NCBI GenBank assembly: GCA_963575645.1
Contig: OY754470.1
Coordinates: forward strand, 4,162,501-4,226,500
Source: Xanthostigma xanthostigma
Lineage: Eukaryota; Arthropoda; Insecta; Raphidioptera; Raphidiidae
Direction of reading: 5' to 3'
DNA length: 64,000 nucleotides
In this document: positions 35,200-47,264 of the stretch, piece after piece
Position numbering within the stretch: the first letter of the stretch is position 1
Layout: each line of letters starts with the position of its first letter
Notes under the pieces: generated by a model
What the model was told of the DNA's origin: nothing
Seen by the model: only the letters and a program-made list of their open reading frames with translations
Database searches by the model: none
Position numbers and translations under genes: made by a program

Positions 35200-37025
35200 T
35201 ATAATGTTTATTTCTAAAAACACGAGAACTGCTGAACGTATTTGAATGCATTTATACCATTCACGCTTATTCAAAAACCCATACATTGTACGTGCGTATA
35301 ACTTGCACTTATAATACAAAGATGACGTAAATATATACTAGTTGGTTGAGCCCTATAGATCAGCGCTTGCCAGCAGACAATGATGTAGATATAAATTGTG
35401 GAAGCATTTTCCCCTCCTAGGTGTCATAAAATACTCAAAATGAACAAGAAAACCGAATTACAGAAAAAGACTATTTTACTTATTATTATGTTATACTCTA
35501 TTTCCATTGATTGTAAGACAACTCTTGCATGGAGGTCCTCCAGTAACTGTTGGTATTTTAAGATATGCGCGTGTTTAATTGCAGATGGTTTCGATATAAC
35601 GACATCGGCGGTTGGGTGACCTAATAAAAATTAGAGTAGTTAACCAATTCTGCGCACAGCAATTGTGTGACGTTGCATCTTCAAGCGAAGAGCTTATATG
35701 CTCCACTCTTTTGAAATGTTTCATCTACTAGACTACTGCTGAGGCTTACACTAAGCCATAAATATTTTATGTTTCCCTTTGCTTTGTTCTTGTACTTTTG
35801 TACAGGATCAGACTAACATACTAAGTTTTAATTTATTTTAGTCACCAGCTGCCATATAAAAATTAAAATGGAGTTCGGAATTTTCATTTTATTGTTGTGG
35901 CTTTTTTCTCGAGTGTATAGTACGGCCATTTGGTGCCGATAAAAGAGATTACCTGGAAAGTTTTCCGGGAGTTTTGAAAATTGGTGATTTTATAGATTTC
36001 GATGTGCTCTTTCCGAATTTCTACTTTTCCACCTCGTATCGTTGCCGCTTGCGTCGCCATATTGGAAAATGACGCCTAAAACAGTTTTCTCCTTCCCGAC
36101 TCTCATTTAAAAAAAAAATTTGAATAGCGTCATTGGAAACAACGGAAAATTTTACGAAGGAAACATGCGTAACATATATTTTTTCACATAAAATTCGAGC
36201 GAGCAAAAATTTGTTAATTGACACGCGTCGATCGCTTGCTCAGATTGTAATAGGCTTGTAGGTCGTGGGAGCGGGCGCGCTGTACGGAAATGGCTGTAAC
36301 TTTTGACTGGGACAAGCAAATGAAACCAATTGCACTTGAAATAGTATCATTTTCTTGAAGTACTACGTGTGTTCCAAAATTTTTTTAAAGTAGTACTTTA
36401 TAACAATTATATATGTAGCTCTACAATGGAGCACTGCGTACCTACTGTCAAAGAATTAATTACAACTTTTAAACTAAGCCCACCTCTGAATTTATATTCT
36501 TGATAGAAGTGAGTCACATGAGTTAGTAAGAGAAGGACGTTCATAAAAAAACTTTTTTTATTCCCGCTAAAACTCAACTAACTCGCCGTTAAAAGAGGGC
36601 AAGTAAGTTGAAGAAGTGAAAGTAGAGAATCGTTCAGTGGGGTTATATTTCTCTTTTTTTCTATTTTGTCGTTGGCGATACTGTGTTGTTGATTTGTTAA
36701 ATGCATTGGGCGGAGATGTGGACAACTTACTGCTTTATAACTCTTACGAATTTTTGTATACTTGTGTGCATTTATCCTCAGAGTTAACGCACTTTTATCT
36801 TTTATTTTATTAGGTATAAAGCGTGATAATATTTATTATAAAAATAATTAGTATTTTATTCAAATTGTTGGGCCTGAGGCCTCTTAATAATCACACCGTA
36901 AAGAAAGGTTCATATTTAATCAAATATATAGTTATTCAAACATTTATACGAAGCTTGTATTTTTCAACGGTTTTCTTAAGTTTGAAATCCTGTCTTAGTT
37001 TAGTCAATGAGTGCTCATAAGGGGC
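35200..37025. other. No gene or clear element seen
   Basis: Intronic sequence with a few short frames of no recognisable content. A GC-richer patch (36230-36290, GGAGCGGGCGCGC) has no coding support. Confidence 0.4.
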
Positions 37026-37026
37026 A

Positions 37027-38194
37027 TCTAGATGGAAAAGTCGAAAGCAGAACATTTGACTTAGGAACTTTGTTTGGACTAGTTAGGAGATAAACATACT
37101 AAAAGTCATTGCCCCTCTGAGGTACGCCCGAAGGGGGGGAGCACAAAGAAGGTCCCGTTTTTTGGTTTTTTGCTTTCATCTCGAAAACGGTACGTCGTAC
37201 GAAATTTTGTTGTAATACATAATGAAAGCTGATAAAATTCTCTACAACTTTAGTTTTCACACTTTTTATCTATCTCCAATCTTTGCCTAGCTATGAGCTC
37301 CGAAAAATGGTCGATTTTCAAAAATGTGTTAAATTCTCTGTAGCACATTGTAACAATACGAATTTGTCAAAATCATTTCGTATCGCTCATCCAAACTATT
37401 AAAAACACCCACACACTATTAAAAAATAACATAAGCTTTAACCTATTGAAGGCCCTGGGCACATTAGAATTATGGGGCCCCTATGACCTTAACAGAGCAC
37501 TATTTTGTTAGAATAGACAAAGGAAATAGATAAACAAGGTTCTAGATTCTAAGTCGAGGAATGTGATATAAAATGCATATATTTAAAAGGATCACGTTCC
37601 CAATTTTAACATGAAGGACACAAAAAAAATAAGTATATGAAAAATAGTTCACTGATGATTTTTGTTTAAAACAGTTTAGGTACTTAGTATACCATTAAAC
37701 TAGGGGGTCCCTATCGATCGCGGGGCCCTGGGCACGTGCCAGAGTGCCCAGTGGGAAAGAGGACCCTGTGTGGAGGTACTCCCAGCTTATGTTATTTTTT
37801 AATAGTGTGTGGGTGTTTTTAATAGTGTGGATGAGCGATACGAAATGATTTTGACAAATTCGTATTGTTACAATGTGCTACAGAGAATTTAACACATTTT
37901 TGAAAATCGACCATTTTTCGGAGCTCATAGCTAGGCAAAGATTGGAGATAGATAAAAAGTGTGAAAACTAAAGTTGTAGAGAATTTTATCAGCTTTCATT
38001 ATGTATTACAACAAAATTTCGTACGACGTACCGTTTTCGAGATGAAAGCAAAATACCAAAAAACGGGACCTTCTTTGTGCTCCCCCCCTTCGGGCGTACC
38101 TCGGAGGGGTAAGGACTTTTAGTATGTTTATCTCCTAACTAGTCCAAACAAAGTTCCTAAGTCAAATGTTCTGCTTTCGACTTTTCCATCTAGA
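37027..38194. mobile_element. Foldback element with 411-bp arms
   Basis: Arms 37027-37437 and 37784-38194 are inverted copies, nearly identical by eye, each starting TCTAGATGGAAAAGTCG at the outer end. The 346-bp spacer holds GGGCCCTGGGCAC words like those of hAT-derived sequence at 27507-28535. No coding frame. A transcript across it would form a very long double-stranded RNA. Confidence 0.85.
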
Positions 38195-38297
38195 ATTATT
38201 CGTTGCTTAAGCTATCTGTATAGGTCAAATTCAAATATTGAAATTTGACCCATTTTTTGTAATGTCAAAATAACAGCTTTTTACTAAATGTATATAA

Positions 38298-38515
38298 AAG
38301 TATATACGCGGTACTTATAACAAAAAGAAAAACAATTTAAAAATTTTTTGTTTTTCTCTTCCGGCTAATCTCCAAAACGACTGGACCGATTTTGACGGGA
38401 CTTTCACTGGCAGATAGCTGAGGTAACTTAATTTTAGAAAAATAATTATGGTTCCGCGCAAAACAATTAAAACCCATCAAATCCAGCAAAGCAGGCAGGT
38501 ATCAGCTAGTATTAT
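38298..38515 (+). repeat. Interspersed repeat G, diverged copy
   Basis: Shares CGACTGGACCGATTTTGACG-GGAC and GGCTAATCTCC with 7755-7998 and ends GGTATCAGCTAGT. Confidence 0.5.
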
Positions 38516-38519
38516 ATAT

Positions 38520-39688
38520 AAGTACTTCAGAGTAGCTTTTTTAACCAAGAAAAAGTGCAACTTGGATAACTTTTTTTATGAAATTTCGTTTCAAATTTAA
38601 TATAAATTGCATTTTTGACAAAACAATGCATTGCTGTGTTACATAAATCTTATGAAATAAGATTTATTTCACTACTCAGATGAAGATTAAAAAATTGTTT
38701 TGTGTTTACTAAAAAGAACGAAAAGAGACACTATCATGTTCAGAGTTTTTGTGACAAGGCATTAATGTTTAATGCGTTTAGTTAAGAAAAACATTAGTAT
38801 GTTATAGTTTCTTTTCTAATTTCATATTTCATTTCAAATGTGACAGCAAACATTTATAATAAATTTTGGTCACTTTGACATAGATTTATCTTTTTTTCGT
38901 AGTGGACATCCTGCTTGAAGTGATAGTGATGAAGCTATTGAACAGGGTGTGAATTAACTGGTCTGAATTTGTTGGATGTAAATAATATCTGTGGAAACAG
39001 GATAAAATTGTGTATGTTGAATTATTAACAATTTGTTTGTACTTAAAACATTTTTCTTTTTGTTGTTTTGGATACACTTGAAAACAAAAAGTATTTTACA
39101 CAAATCAGAAAAAACTACTGCATTTCAAAACATATAATTAGAATAAGAACGTGCCAAATGTAATACCCCACTTCGGCTTGTGACAACAGAACTGAAATTA
39201 AGCTACACGTATGAAGTTTTTATTGCCTTTTTAATAATTCATTCGGAAATTATTTTTGAAGGGTAACTTTTAGTATCACGAAATCGCTTAATCTATTGCC
39301 ATTAAACTGACAAACCAATGGAAAACTAAATAAGCCAGAACAAATAGCGATTTTTTATTCGATGGCTGCTTTTACACCAGTAAGAATGATTTTTTCTAAT
39401 ATGGAGCTAAACTTTAGTCCACTATTGTTTTATTGTTTTAACCAGTCTGTGAAAATTTGTGATTTTGATGTTCATTTAATTTTTTTGAAATTCTAAAAAA
39501 AAATGTTTTTATTTAGCTTCTGTGCAGGTGACTTTTTTATTATTTTAAATAATGATAATTTTTCATGACAGTCAAACCTGTGTGACTTTAACCTTTCAGG
39601 GAAAAAAAATGAGTTCTTACGTCAATAACAACTACGACATTGGTATTTCCAGACACACATTTAGAGTTACTTAGGCGGGGACGTTAAA
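38520..39688. other. 5' flank of the gustatory receptor gene
   Basis: AT-rich, with no repeat that I recognise. The promoter of the plus-strand receptor gene must lie here or within its 5' untranslated region, but no TATA box or initiator can be assigned with confidence. An in-frame stop lies a short way upstream of the ATG at 39689. Confidence 0.4.
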
Positions 39689-40585
39689 ATGGCAGAAAAT
39701 TTTGGAAAACCCTTAAAGTCTATTGGTGGTTTTTTGAAACTGTGTCAATGGTGCAATATATCTTTTGTTAAACCAGTAGTCGTTAAACGGAAACAAATAT
39801 TTCTGGCATCATCTTTGACACGAAATATATTTGCCAAATTTGTGCTTTTAGTTTCTTTGTATAGTGCAGCAGTAATAAATCAGTGTCACATTGGAAAAAA
39901 TTGTCACATTAATTTTGATTTTGTGATTGAATATGCAACCATGTTTATTTCAGTTTTCATTATAATTTATTTATTTGTAAATCGAAATAAAATCGCAATA
40001 ATTTTTAACAAAGTGAATAAGTTAAACGATGATATTAGAGCGAAATTCCGTTTGTTTATAGTTTATGATAAAAACGTTCAAAGAATAATATTCATTGTAT
40101 ATTCAATTGATATAATTTTGAGTTCGAAATCTTATTTAAACGGAGTTCTTAACGGCGATGGCATTTTTTCTGGATGCTTGAATTATTGGATTCGATTTGT
40201 AATTCCACTGTATCTTCTATACTTACCAATTCATTTGTCGTCTTCTTTAGTTTCATTGTTGGTACAACAATTAAAACCTTTAAATAAATTCTTAGCTCAA
40301 CATGATCGTGAACAATCAAAAGATGAATTAAAATTTCTCGAAACTTACAGACAAGTTTCGGCTATCCATGTTGAAATTTCTACCCTTGCTTTATTGATAA
40401 ATTCAACATTTGGGATATGTATTTTATGTTTAACTGTAGTTTTCATGACTTACAAGACAGTTAACTTATTTAGAATTTACTTTGCGGACGAATATTTCGT
40501 AATTTTTGAAGAACTCATGTGGTTTTACTGGAATATTCAAATACTCACAATACTTATCAGGCCTTATGTGAAGTTACAAGAGCAG
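39689..40585 (+). CDS. Gustatory receptor, coding exon 1 (residues 1-299)
   Basis: This is the large first exon of an insect gustatory receptor (Gr), a seven-TM ligand-gated cation channel of chemosensory neurons with an intracellular N-terminus. ATG in context TTAAAATGG; an in-frame stop lies just upstream. Hydrophobic segments are near residues 45-62, 76-97, 133-146, 167-192, 232-256 and 272-291 (TM1-TM6). The exon ends CAAGAGCAG|GTATTA in phase 0, matching the phase-0 C-terminal introns of Gr genes. The open frame continues to 40747, but that extension (from VLIVLRL on) is intron and MITE sequence. It joins exons at 42606, 42733 and 43236 to give 369 residues, a normal Gr length. Ligand unknown. 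The whole gene lies inside the GPCR intron, on the opposite strand. Confidence 0.85.
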
Positions 40586-40600
40586 GTATTAATTGTGTTA

Positions 40601-41040
40601 AGGCTGCTGACCACAAGGCTGGATTTGCCGCTAGATTTGACTACTAGTTTTCTAGTGCTGGTTTTCTTAATTGCTTTTATGTGCTCGCTCTACACGAGAC
40701 GTCTTTTCAAGCTTGTTTTGTGGATAAATCTGGTGCGCGCGCAGTGACAGTTCAAATATAAACGCAGATCAAAACGCGTCTGTTGTCTGACTGTGAGCAG
40801 AATGACGCCATGTTGGCTTGTAGGCGTTTGTTCGTGTCGCCCACGTGACAAGATACTGTTTTCTGATTGGTTCTTGCTCAGAGCAAGCAGAGGAGCTAGC
40901 AAAACAGCCCTTGTTCTAATTTTAAAATCTATCGTGTGAGCTAGCAGGCAAGCCCGCAGTGACGTCATTTCCAGTCTCGTACCCAGTCTGCCGGCCAGCA
41001 GAAGTCCAAGCAGCGTTTCCAGCCTCGTGTGCAGCGGCCT
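40601..41040. mobile_element. Harbinger-type MITE D, copy in Gr intron 1
   Basis: AGGCTGCTG / CAGCGGCCT termini with TTA duplicated on both sides (40598-40600, 41041-41043). It begins 15 bp after the splice donor of Gr exon 1, leaving GTATTA intact. In the antisense sense it is the counterpart of 8587-9003. Confidence 0.8.
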
Positions 41041-41519
41041 TTATTTTTGATTACAGTGCAAATAATTTACTTTATTTTACGTAAGAATTAAATGTAAGAA
41101 AGTAACAATAGTTTAATGGTCATCAGACATAACGACTTTAACGCGACAATTTGTCGTTTCAGAAAAATATTTTTAATTGAAAGATATACTTTCGAAATTT
41201 GCGATCGCGACGGAAGGCAATGCCATGCGACACATGCAACAACAACGTGTTTCCAAAACACTAATTAAATATGTTAATCAGTTTAGAATGATTAATGAAT
41301 GATCGGAATCGGCATCGTGATGGCGCATCTGTCGAAAAGAGGTCGCTGTCGCATGTCACTGTCGCGATGGCAAGCTTCAAAAGTTTACCCTAACTACGAA
41401 GATATACCACGACGAAGTAATTGTACCTTGGCTCCAAGAAAATGATCAGTCGCTTAGTGGAATTTAAGGAAGTGCAAGACAAAACGTTTCAAAACCAACC
41501 ATGTTTGAATTATAAGGCC

Positions 41520-41553
41520 CTGAGAAAGACACGGTTGGTGTTGAAACGTCGAC
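41520..41553 (+). ncRNA. Hammerhead-like GAAA-C module in Gr intron 1
   Basis: CTGAGAAAGACAC, a 5-nt loop, GTGTT, GAAACGTC. A stem GACAC/GTGTT (one G-U pair) lies between the two boxes. Activity is hypothetical. Confidence 0.3.
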
Positions 41554-41680
41554 CATTAAAGAAATTAGCGGGTCTAGTATATAACTCTATGTGACCAAAT
41601 TTTGACTTTTTTTTTAACTTTGTGGATTATTCACAAATTTCCTCGAAAATGCGTGAAAACATTTCGTCTTTCACTGTCAT

Positions 41681-42294
41681 TTTTGACGTGATAACGTCTT
41701 ATAAATTGATGAATCACCAATCTTATAAATTGATAAAACACCGGCTGCATGCACGAAAAAGTGTAACGTTCCTAGCGTAACGTTCGTAACGCGTAACGCG
41801 TAACGTTCCGCCTGACCCTGTGCGTGCTTTTCTCGAAAACGGCCCTAACGATTTGGATGAAATTTACTGAAAAGGGATTTTGGGGGGCAAAAAATCGTTT
41901 TAGCTAGGTCTCATCTCTCGAAAAAATCGTTTTCTTACAAATTTTATCATTATAAAAATTAATTTTTTGACGTATGAAAATACTTAAATATTGTAAGTAG
42001 GTTTTGGAATTTTATATACTTAAACAATAAAACAATTGTTTTCTAAATATTATGACAGTTAATCTTTGAGACTTAAATAAATACGGAAGAAAGAAAGTTA
42101 ATAAAAAAAATTATTTTTATAGGTGGTGAGTAATTTAATAAATAAAATTAACTTAAATTTGAAGCGAAAGATGCAATATCATAGATTCGAATTATTATAA
42201 TTATTATATGTAGAATTTAGGTTATGTATTACGGAATACGTTATCACGTAAAACTATCGTCCGTAAACCGACTTTACAGACAACCAATTTTTTT
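41681..42294 (+). repeat. Interspersed repeat A, copy 3
   Basis: Starts TTTTGACGTGATAACGTC and ends CAGACAACCAATTTTTTT. The interior differs from other copies and includes short tandem GTAACG words (41765-41810). It lies in intron 1 of the Gr gene. Confidence 0.6.
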
Positions 42295-42403
42295 GATTAT
42301 AACTAATCAGAAATCACGTATACTCGATTCCGTAATTGCTTTTTAAAGAACTCCCCTCAAACGCCATCGCATCGATAAATAATAAATAAAATATTATTAA
42401 TTT

Positions 42404-42505
42404 TTTTCGATGAAGGAAGGTTTTGGTTGAGGATCATAAAAAGCTTTACCGACGTTACGCTAGTGGCCAACGTTTCGAAAAAATTATTTTCATCTTCAGG
42501 GTTGA
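42404..42505. repeat. Half-copy of the 56464 foldback family
   Basis: CGATGAAGGAAGGTTTTGG through GGCCAACGTTTCGAAAAAAT matches one arm of the perfect palindrome at 56464-56634. The minus strand carries CTGAAGATGAAAATAATTTT-TTCGAAACGTTGG. Confidence 0.65.
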
Positions 42506-42605
42506 TTTTTTTGTCTTGATTCTAAAATTACGTTATGTTTTGAAATTACAATTAATTTTGTGTAGTTGACGAGAGATGTGAGTATTTATCTTTTATTTTT
42601 TAAAG

Positions 42606-42665
42606 ATGTCGGAGATGGGCCGCATATTGTTTGCGAATGAATTATGTCCATTATTTCAAAGCGAG
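42606..42665 (+). CDS. Gustatory receptor, coding exon 2 (20 codons)
   Basis: Acceptor TTTTTTAAAG, then MSEMGRILFANELCPLFQSE, then donor GAG|GTATTT, phase 0 on both sides. Short exons between TM6 and TM7 are usual in insect Gr genes. Intron 1 before it is 2,020 bp and intron 2 after it is only 67 bp. This is the least certain of the four exons, because it is short and has little conserved sequence. Its phase and the 67-bp intron to the clear exon 3 support it. Confidence 0.65.
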
Positions 42666-42732
42666 GTATTTAAATATTATTTTCCAATTAAAAATTTAAT
42701 TGAAAATAAATCTTTTGAAATTTTTGTTTTAG

Positions 42733-42822
42733 AAATATGATTGCGGATTTGATATATTTCGTCATAAAATTAAGTTTTCTGCGTGCGGACTTTTTGCTAT
42801 TGATTATTCTCTTATAACTCAT
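42733..42822 (+). CDS. Gustatory receptor, coding exon 3 (TM7 start)
   Basis: Acceptor TTTGTTTTAG, 30 codons, donor CAT|GTAAGT, phase 0. The stretch KIKFSACGLFAIDYSLITH is the hallmark FSACGLFxIDxSL motif preceding and entering TM7 of insect gustatory receptors. This exon identifies the gene as a Gr and shows that the gene continues past the MITE in intron 1. Confidence 0.9.
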
Positions 42823-43235
42823 GTAAGTATTTTTCGACAAGAAACGATCAAAACAAAAAACAAATTAAAAACCATGTTGTCCAGGTTTATCTGAATTTAT
42901 AATAATTTTGTTTCACAGTTTCCGATGTAGAAATTAAAAGAATTATAATTTATTTTCGTAACAATTTGAATAGTTTGATTTTAGAAATATTGGATTGATA
43001 GATTCTAATGATAGTTGTACATATCCCTTTATTTATAGTAAACAATGCATGCTCTTCTATTTAGAGAGAGATGATAGATTATAGACGCCCAACATCTGAG
43101 GTTATCATCGTCTATTAATGCAATCCATCGTTATTATATCTGCATGTAAGAGAATCTGGTGGAGTTATAGTATTTTACTACTCGACGCCTATACACTGAC
43201 AACAATCTGATTAATTAATTATTTGTATTTTGCAG

Positions 43236-43298
43236 ATCATATTTTTTGCGATTACTAATGCCGTGGTTCTCATCCAATTCAAACAAATTGAAGAATAA
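43236..43298 (+). CDS. Gustatory receptor, terminal coding exon (TM7 end)
   Basis: Acceptor TATTTTGCAG, then IIFFAITNAVVLIQFKQIEE and TAA. The C-terminal Gr signature TYhhhhhQF appears as TNAVVLIQF, with Asn replacing the usual Tyr. That position helps form the channel pore in the family, so the substitution is notable. An AATAAA lies at 43301-43306, two bases past the stop, and could serve as the polyadenylation signal, implying a very short 3' UTR. Intron 3 is 413 bp. Confidence 0.88.
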   Translation: MIFFAITNAVVLIQFKQIEE

Positions 43299-43306
43299 TT
43301 AATAAA

Positions 43307-46300
43307 TCTTTTTGTGACTTTCATTTACTGCTTTTGTAACTTTTCAACAGAGAGACGTTTAAATTATTTTGGAAAATACACATGCCTAATTTAGAATCAA
43401 TCTAACAGAATATTTAGACCGAGTCCGAATCAGAATTTTTATCGGTCTATCAAGTTTTTTTTTGTCCGGATTAACTTAAAAACTACTAAACGTATTATTA
43501 TGTGAATAAATAGATAAACATAAATAAATAAATAAAGAGGCTGAGTAGTCGACAAGAATGTGTTATCAATAATCACAATGGATGTTAATAATTTCTTTAC
43601 ATAAATTCTTTTGTAAAATGTTTATAAGCTCTAGGACTGGCCTGTAAGCTTTTTCAATCAGAATTTATTTATAAAATGAAGACACCTGCTCCAGAAGATA
43701 TTTTATTGCGTCTTTTATTTCCTTGGTGGGCGATTTTGTAATAGGTCCAAAGTGATACTGATTAATTTGTTTGCAAGTGTTTATAAATAAATTTTGACAA
43801 AAATGTACTAAAAAGATAAAATAGTTTAATAAATTGTTTTGGAATAATTTGTCTAAATAGCTATAGTTTTTATCACTTGTGGAAATGCGTTTGTTGATAC
43901 ACTTTTATGGGTCACATTTTGATTGTGACGAAACTGCAAATTATTTTATCATTTCTAATTTAGGTTAAAAATTGAATTATAATGATCTCTTTGAAAAAAA
44001 TCTGTAAATACAACGTTAAAAGTAACTGTTTTAAAAAGTTAGAATATTTTTTTATGATTTTTGAAACAAATAATTATAAATAATAAAAACGTGTGACCCT
44101 CTAGATAAAATTTTGGTTAATTATTTGATGCATTCAGGAGTGAGGAAAAAAGCGGTACAAAACACTTGAAGATCTGTGAAACGTGTTAGATATGAAACAA
44201 AAATAATAACATAAATTTCGTATTGGGGAAAAAACAATCAAATAATTTGGAAATGGTCCAAGAGTATAATTGATATAAACAAACTTATAAATTGTTAATT
44301 GTAAATCTGAGAATTTTACGGTGTCTTCTTTTCTTTCTGGATTTTATTGTATTATGTAATTTGTGTATAACCATACAATTTATCTGTAAATGGCGTAATC
44401 ATAGTCCGTAGAAATAGTTATTATAGTAATCAGTTGTTATTTGTAAGTTATATAGCGATTCAAAGAAAAACAATAAAAAATAAATGTTTTGACGGTAGTT
44501 ATCTTTAAAATTATACCTGTTGTTGTTGGTGTCGTGATCATGGCCTAACATATTACTTGTCTATATCTAAACTATGAACTCTCGAATCTCTGAACCGATT
44601 TGAAAAATTCTTTCACTGTTTAATTGCATTTTACTTGTGTTTATTCTAGCTGTAGTCGTCTGTAATTTTGTTTTTAAAGCCACCCATCTTTCACAGTTTC
44701 AATTTATGATTATTTATTAAAATCTAACAAATGGTGTTATTTTTCAAGTTAGAACGTTATAGAAACTGTGGATATACAATAACCATATCGTACATAGTTT
44801 TGATTATATCCCCGCAAATTTAATTGTTTTCGACAAAATCTTCTGGGACAGCCTGTATGTCTATTAGAATGATATTAGGGTCATAATAAGTTTAAATTTG
44901 TGCGACAACTATTTCCGTAATCTGCAACAGAAGATATGTTTCCCGGAACAAGGATCTGTGAACATATTGTATATCTATTTCGCTTGAACTTCGGGCTAAA
45001 TCTCTTTCTGTCTCTCTTTGTATTTAAATGTGTTTAGAAATCGTGTAGTTTGCTTAGGACTTGGCATTAAGGATGGCAAAACTTTTAATAAACAATCCCT
45101 CGAGGAATAATAGGAACTGGTAGATCACAAAACTCGTGTCTTCTGTGTAAGACTTCCTTACGTTCAGGAGCTGTTCTGCGTCAACACATTAGTACAAATC
45201 AGCATCTATCACTGTCATGCTATAGAAGTGTTCTCTGAATCTATCTCATTCAATCAACACCTTTGACGGTTATGGCTCAGCGATACGTGTGTCATACATA
45301 AATTAACACATGCATGATACAAGACACACGGCTGGTGGCAGTAGTACAAAGCTAAATTGCATATTGTAGTTTGTTGTCAACAGTGTTTGAAAAAAGTTAA
45401 TAATTGAAACATAAATATAAAACCGTTAGTTCTTTATAAAACAGACGAGACTTTAATAAACAAACTTCATTTTTAGCAAGAAAAAATCAAATTACTAAAC
45501 GAGTCATTTTGTAACGGATCTTTGCTCGTCCTTGGTATGTCAACAATATATAATTGGCTTGGGTAACTTAAGCCAAACAGTAAACTTACAGCCCCTTCCA
45601 ATTAATCGCTCTTGCACTTGTGGATTTATTATAAACCACTGAACGTAATGTTTGTTTGTTTCCCAAATACCATTTACTGGAAATTGATTCATTTTTGTAT
45701 ACACTGAGTCACATTAAATACGGAATGTTTATATTGGTAATAGGAAAAACATTCTTTCAGTCATATTTATTATTAACAAAGTTCCGTAAAAAAATATTTG
45801 TTAATGTGGTTGTGATTTCAATTTTCTGTAATTTTAAGAATTATGCAAGAAAAAGTACAAATACTAAAGAAGCTAAGCTATTAGAGAAATACTTATATTT
45901 CTATATTTTTAAAGTACTGGTGGTTGAGCGTATGATCCTATTGAGCGACAACGCTTGCTTGGAAAAATATTTAAAGTTTTTTTCCGCTGGCATTAGCATA
46001 ACCCAAGACATACCAGGGCTAATGTCAGCGGTAAACCACGATAAAAACGGCGCAAATCGAAAAATAGTTCAGACATTTTTTATAGCATTTTTTCTCCTCT
46101 ATCAAATGGGCTAATAAAAAATATAGGTTTCCACTTAAAAAAACACTTTTGAAATGCGTATCTCCGAAGTGGCGCCATCTATCGGGATGTTCATGTGTGC
46201 ATAATATTATTTCTCCCTCCAAACTGAGCAACTTTTATTCGGAGAATTTTGTGCTATCTTCAAAATTAACGGAAATATAAGGGTAGTTACTTTAAAATGG

Positions 46301-46650
46301 GACAGTCTGTATATATAAATAACAAAAAATCAGAGAAAATCAATCAGTTGTTTCGTGTTCAAGAAACAGCTTGTATAAAAAGTGTGAACTAATTTCGCTT
46401 ACTGGAATCCAGCAAATTATTGTTATTCTCAGTGGAGAGTATTGTAAGTTTATTTATTGTCTGTATGTGTGTGTGTTTAGAATTCACACACACATGCACA
46501 GAACAAGGACTGCGCGATTCTGGCGAAGACACTGAACAGACGGGCGTCTTTATAGACAGGGGCGGCTTAAAAATATTTCGTAATTTTGTGTTTCAATTTC
46601 ATAACACAACAGGGCTATTTTTACGAGAATATTCTCGGTACCTAAATAGT
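43307..46650. other. Mostly unassigned intronic sequence
   Basis: AT-rich; no supported gene. A 152-codon frame (45656-46114) is hydrophobic but shows no family motif. A CATAAATAAATAAATAAAG run lies near 43520. Confidence 0.4.
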
Positions 46651-46653
46651 TAA

Positions 46654-46828
46654 AAAAAATTGGTTGTCTGTAAAGTCGGTTTACGGACGATAGTTTTACG
46701 TGATAACGTCATAAAGAAACATTAATGAAAAATTGCATACTTTTATGAGTTACACTTTTCGGAACGTTACACTTTTTCGTGCATGCAGCCGGTGTTTCAT
46801 CAATTTATAAGACGTTATCACGTAAAAA
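46654..46828 (-). repeat. Interspersed repeat A, short minus copy
   Basis: Reverse-complement copy: AATTGGTTGTCTGTAAAGTC on one side and ATCAATTTATAAGACGTTAT on the other, only 175 bp apart. Confidence 0.65.
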
Positions 46829-46959
46829 AATTCAGAATTATGAAAGGTATTCAATTCAAGTAGGTACCTACAGTGTAAACTTTATATAGCGAGCTTCCAT
46901 TTAAAGAAAAACTTTTTAAAACGTAGAAATTGCTAGTATTTGTTTGATTTACATTGTTA

Positions 46960-47264
46960 TAACACGCGCCACGAATCTAAAAGGCTCGGAAGTTAGATGC
47001 GAATGTGGGCTTGCGCTTGTACAGTCTGTTGAAAAACTGCAAACTCGCAACTCAACAAAACTAAAATAGCAATAACAACTTGACAATAGCGTACTCGACT
47101 ACTTTAAAGCAGGAAAGCGACAAGTGACAAAGCCAATCACCGACGAGCGCTCGTTCCGTTCAGGTACCTGGGAGGTGGTGGGAGTCTCAACGGCTCTAAA
47201 ATGTGCCTTTCCGAGGCTGTTTGTGACTAACTTCCGAACCTTTCAGATCCGTGGCGCGTATTAT
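46960..47264. mobile_element. TIR element E
   Basis: ATAACACGCGCCACGAATCT and its inverse GATCCGTGGCGCGTATTAT bound about 300 bp. The inverted match extends into GGCTCGGAAGTTAG / CTAACTTCCGAACC. Non-coding. Partial copy at 19575-19665. Confidence 0.65.

Noticed and set aside
40586-40747. MITE-encoded tail as the true Gr C-terminus
   Set aside because: Canonical phase-0 donor at 40585 and clear downstream Gr exons (FSACGLF, QF) show the tail is intron plus MITE.
45656-46114. 152-codon hydrophobic frame
   Set aside because: Starts from a TTG-type codon; Phe/Ile/Lys-rich composition typical of AT-rich non-coding DNA; no Gr, Or or other receptor motif found.
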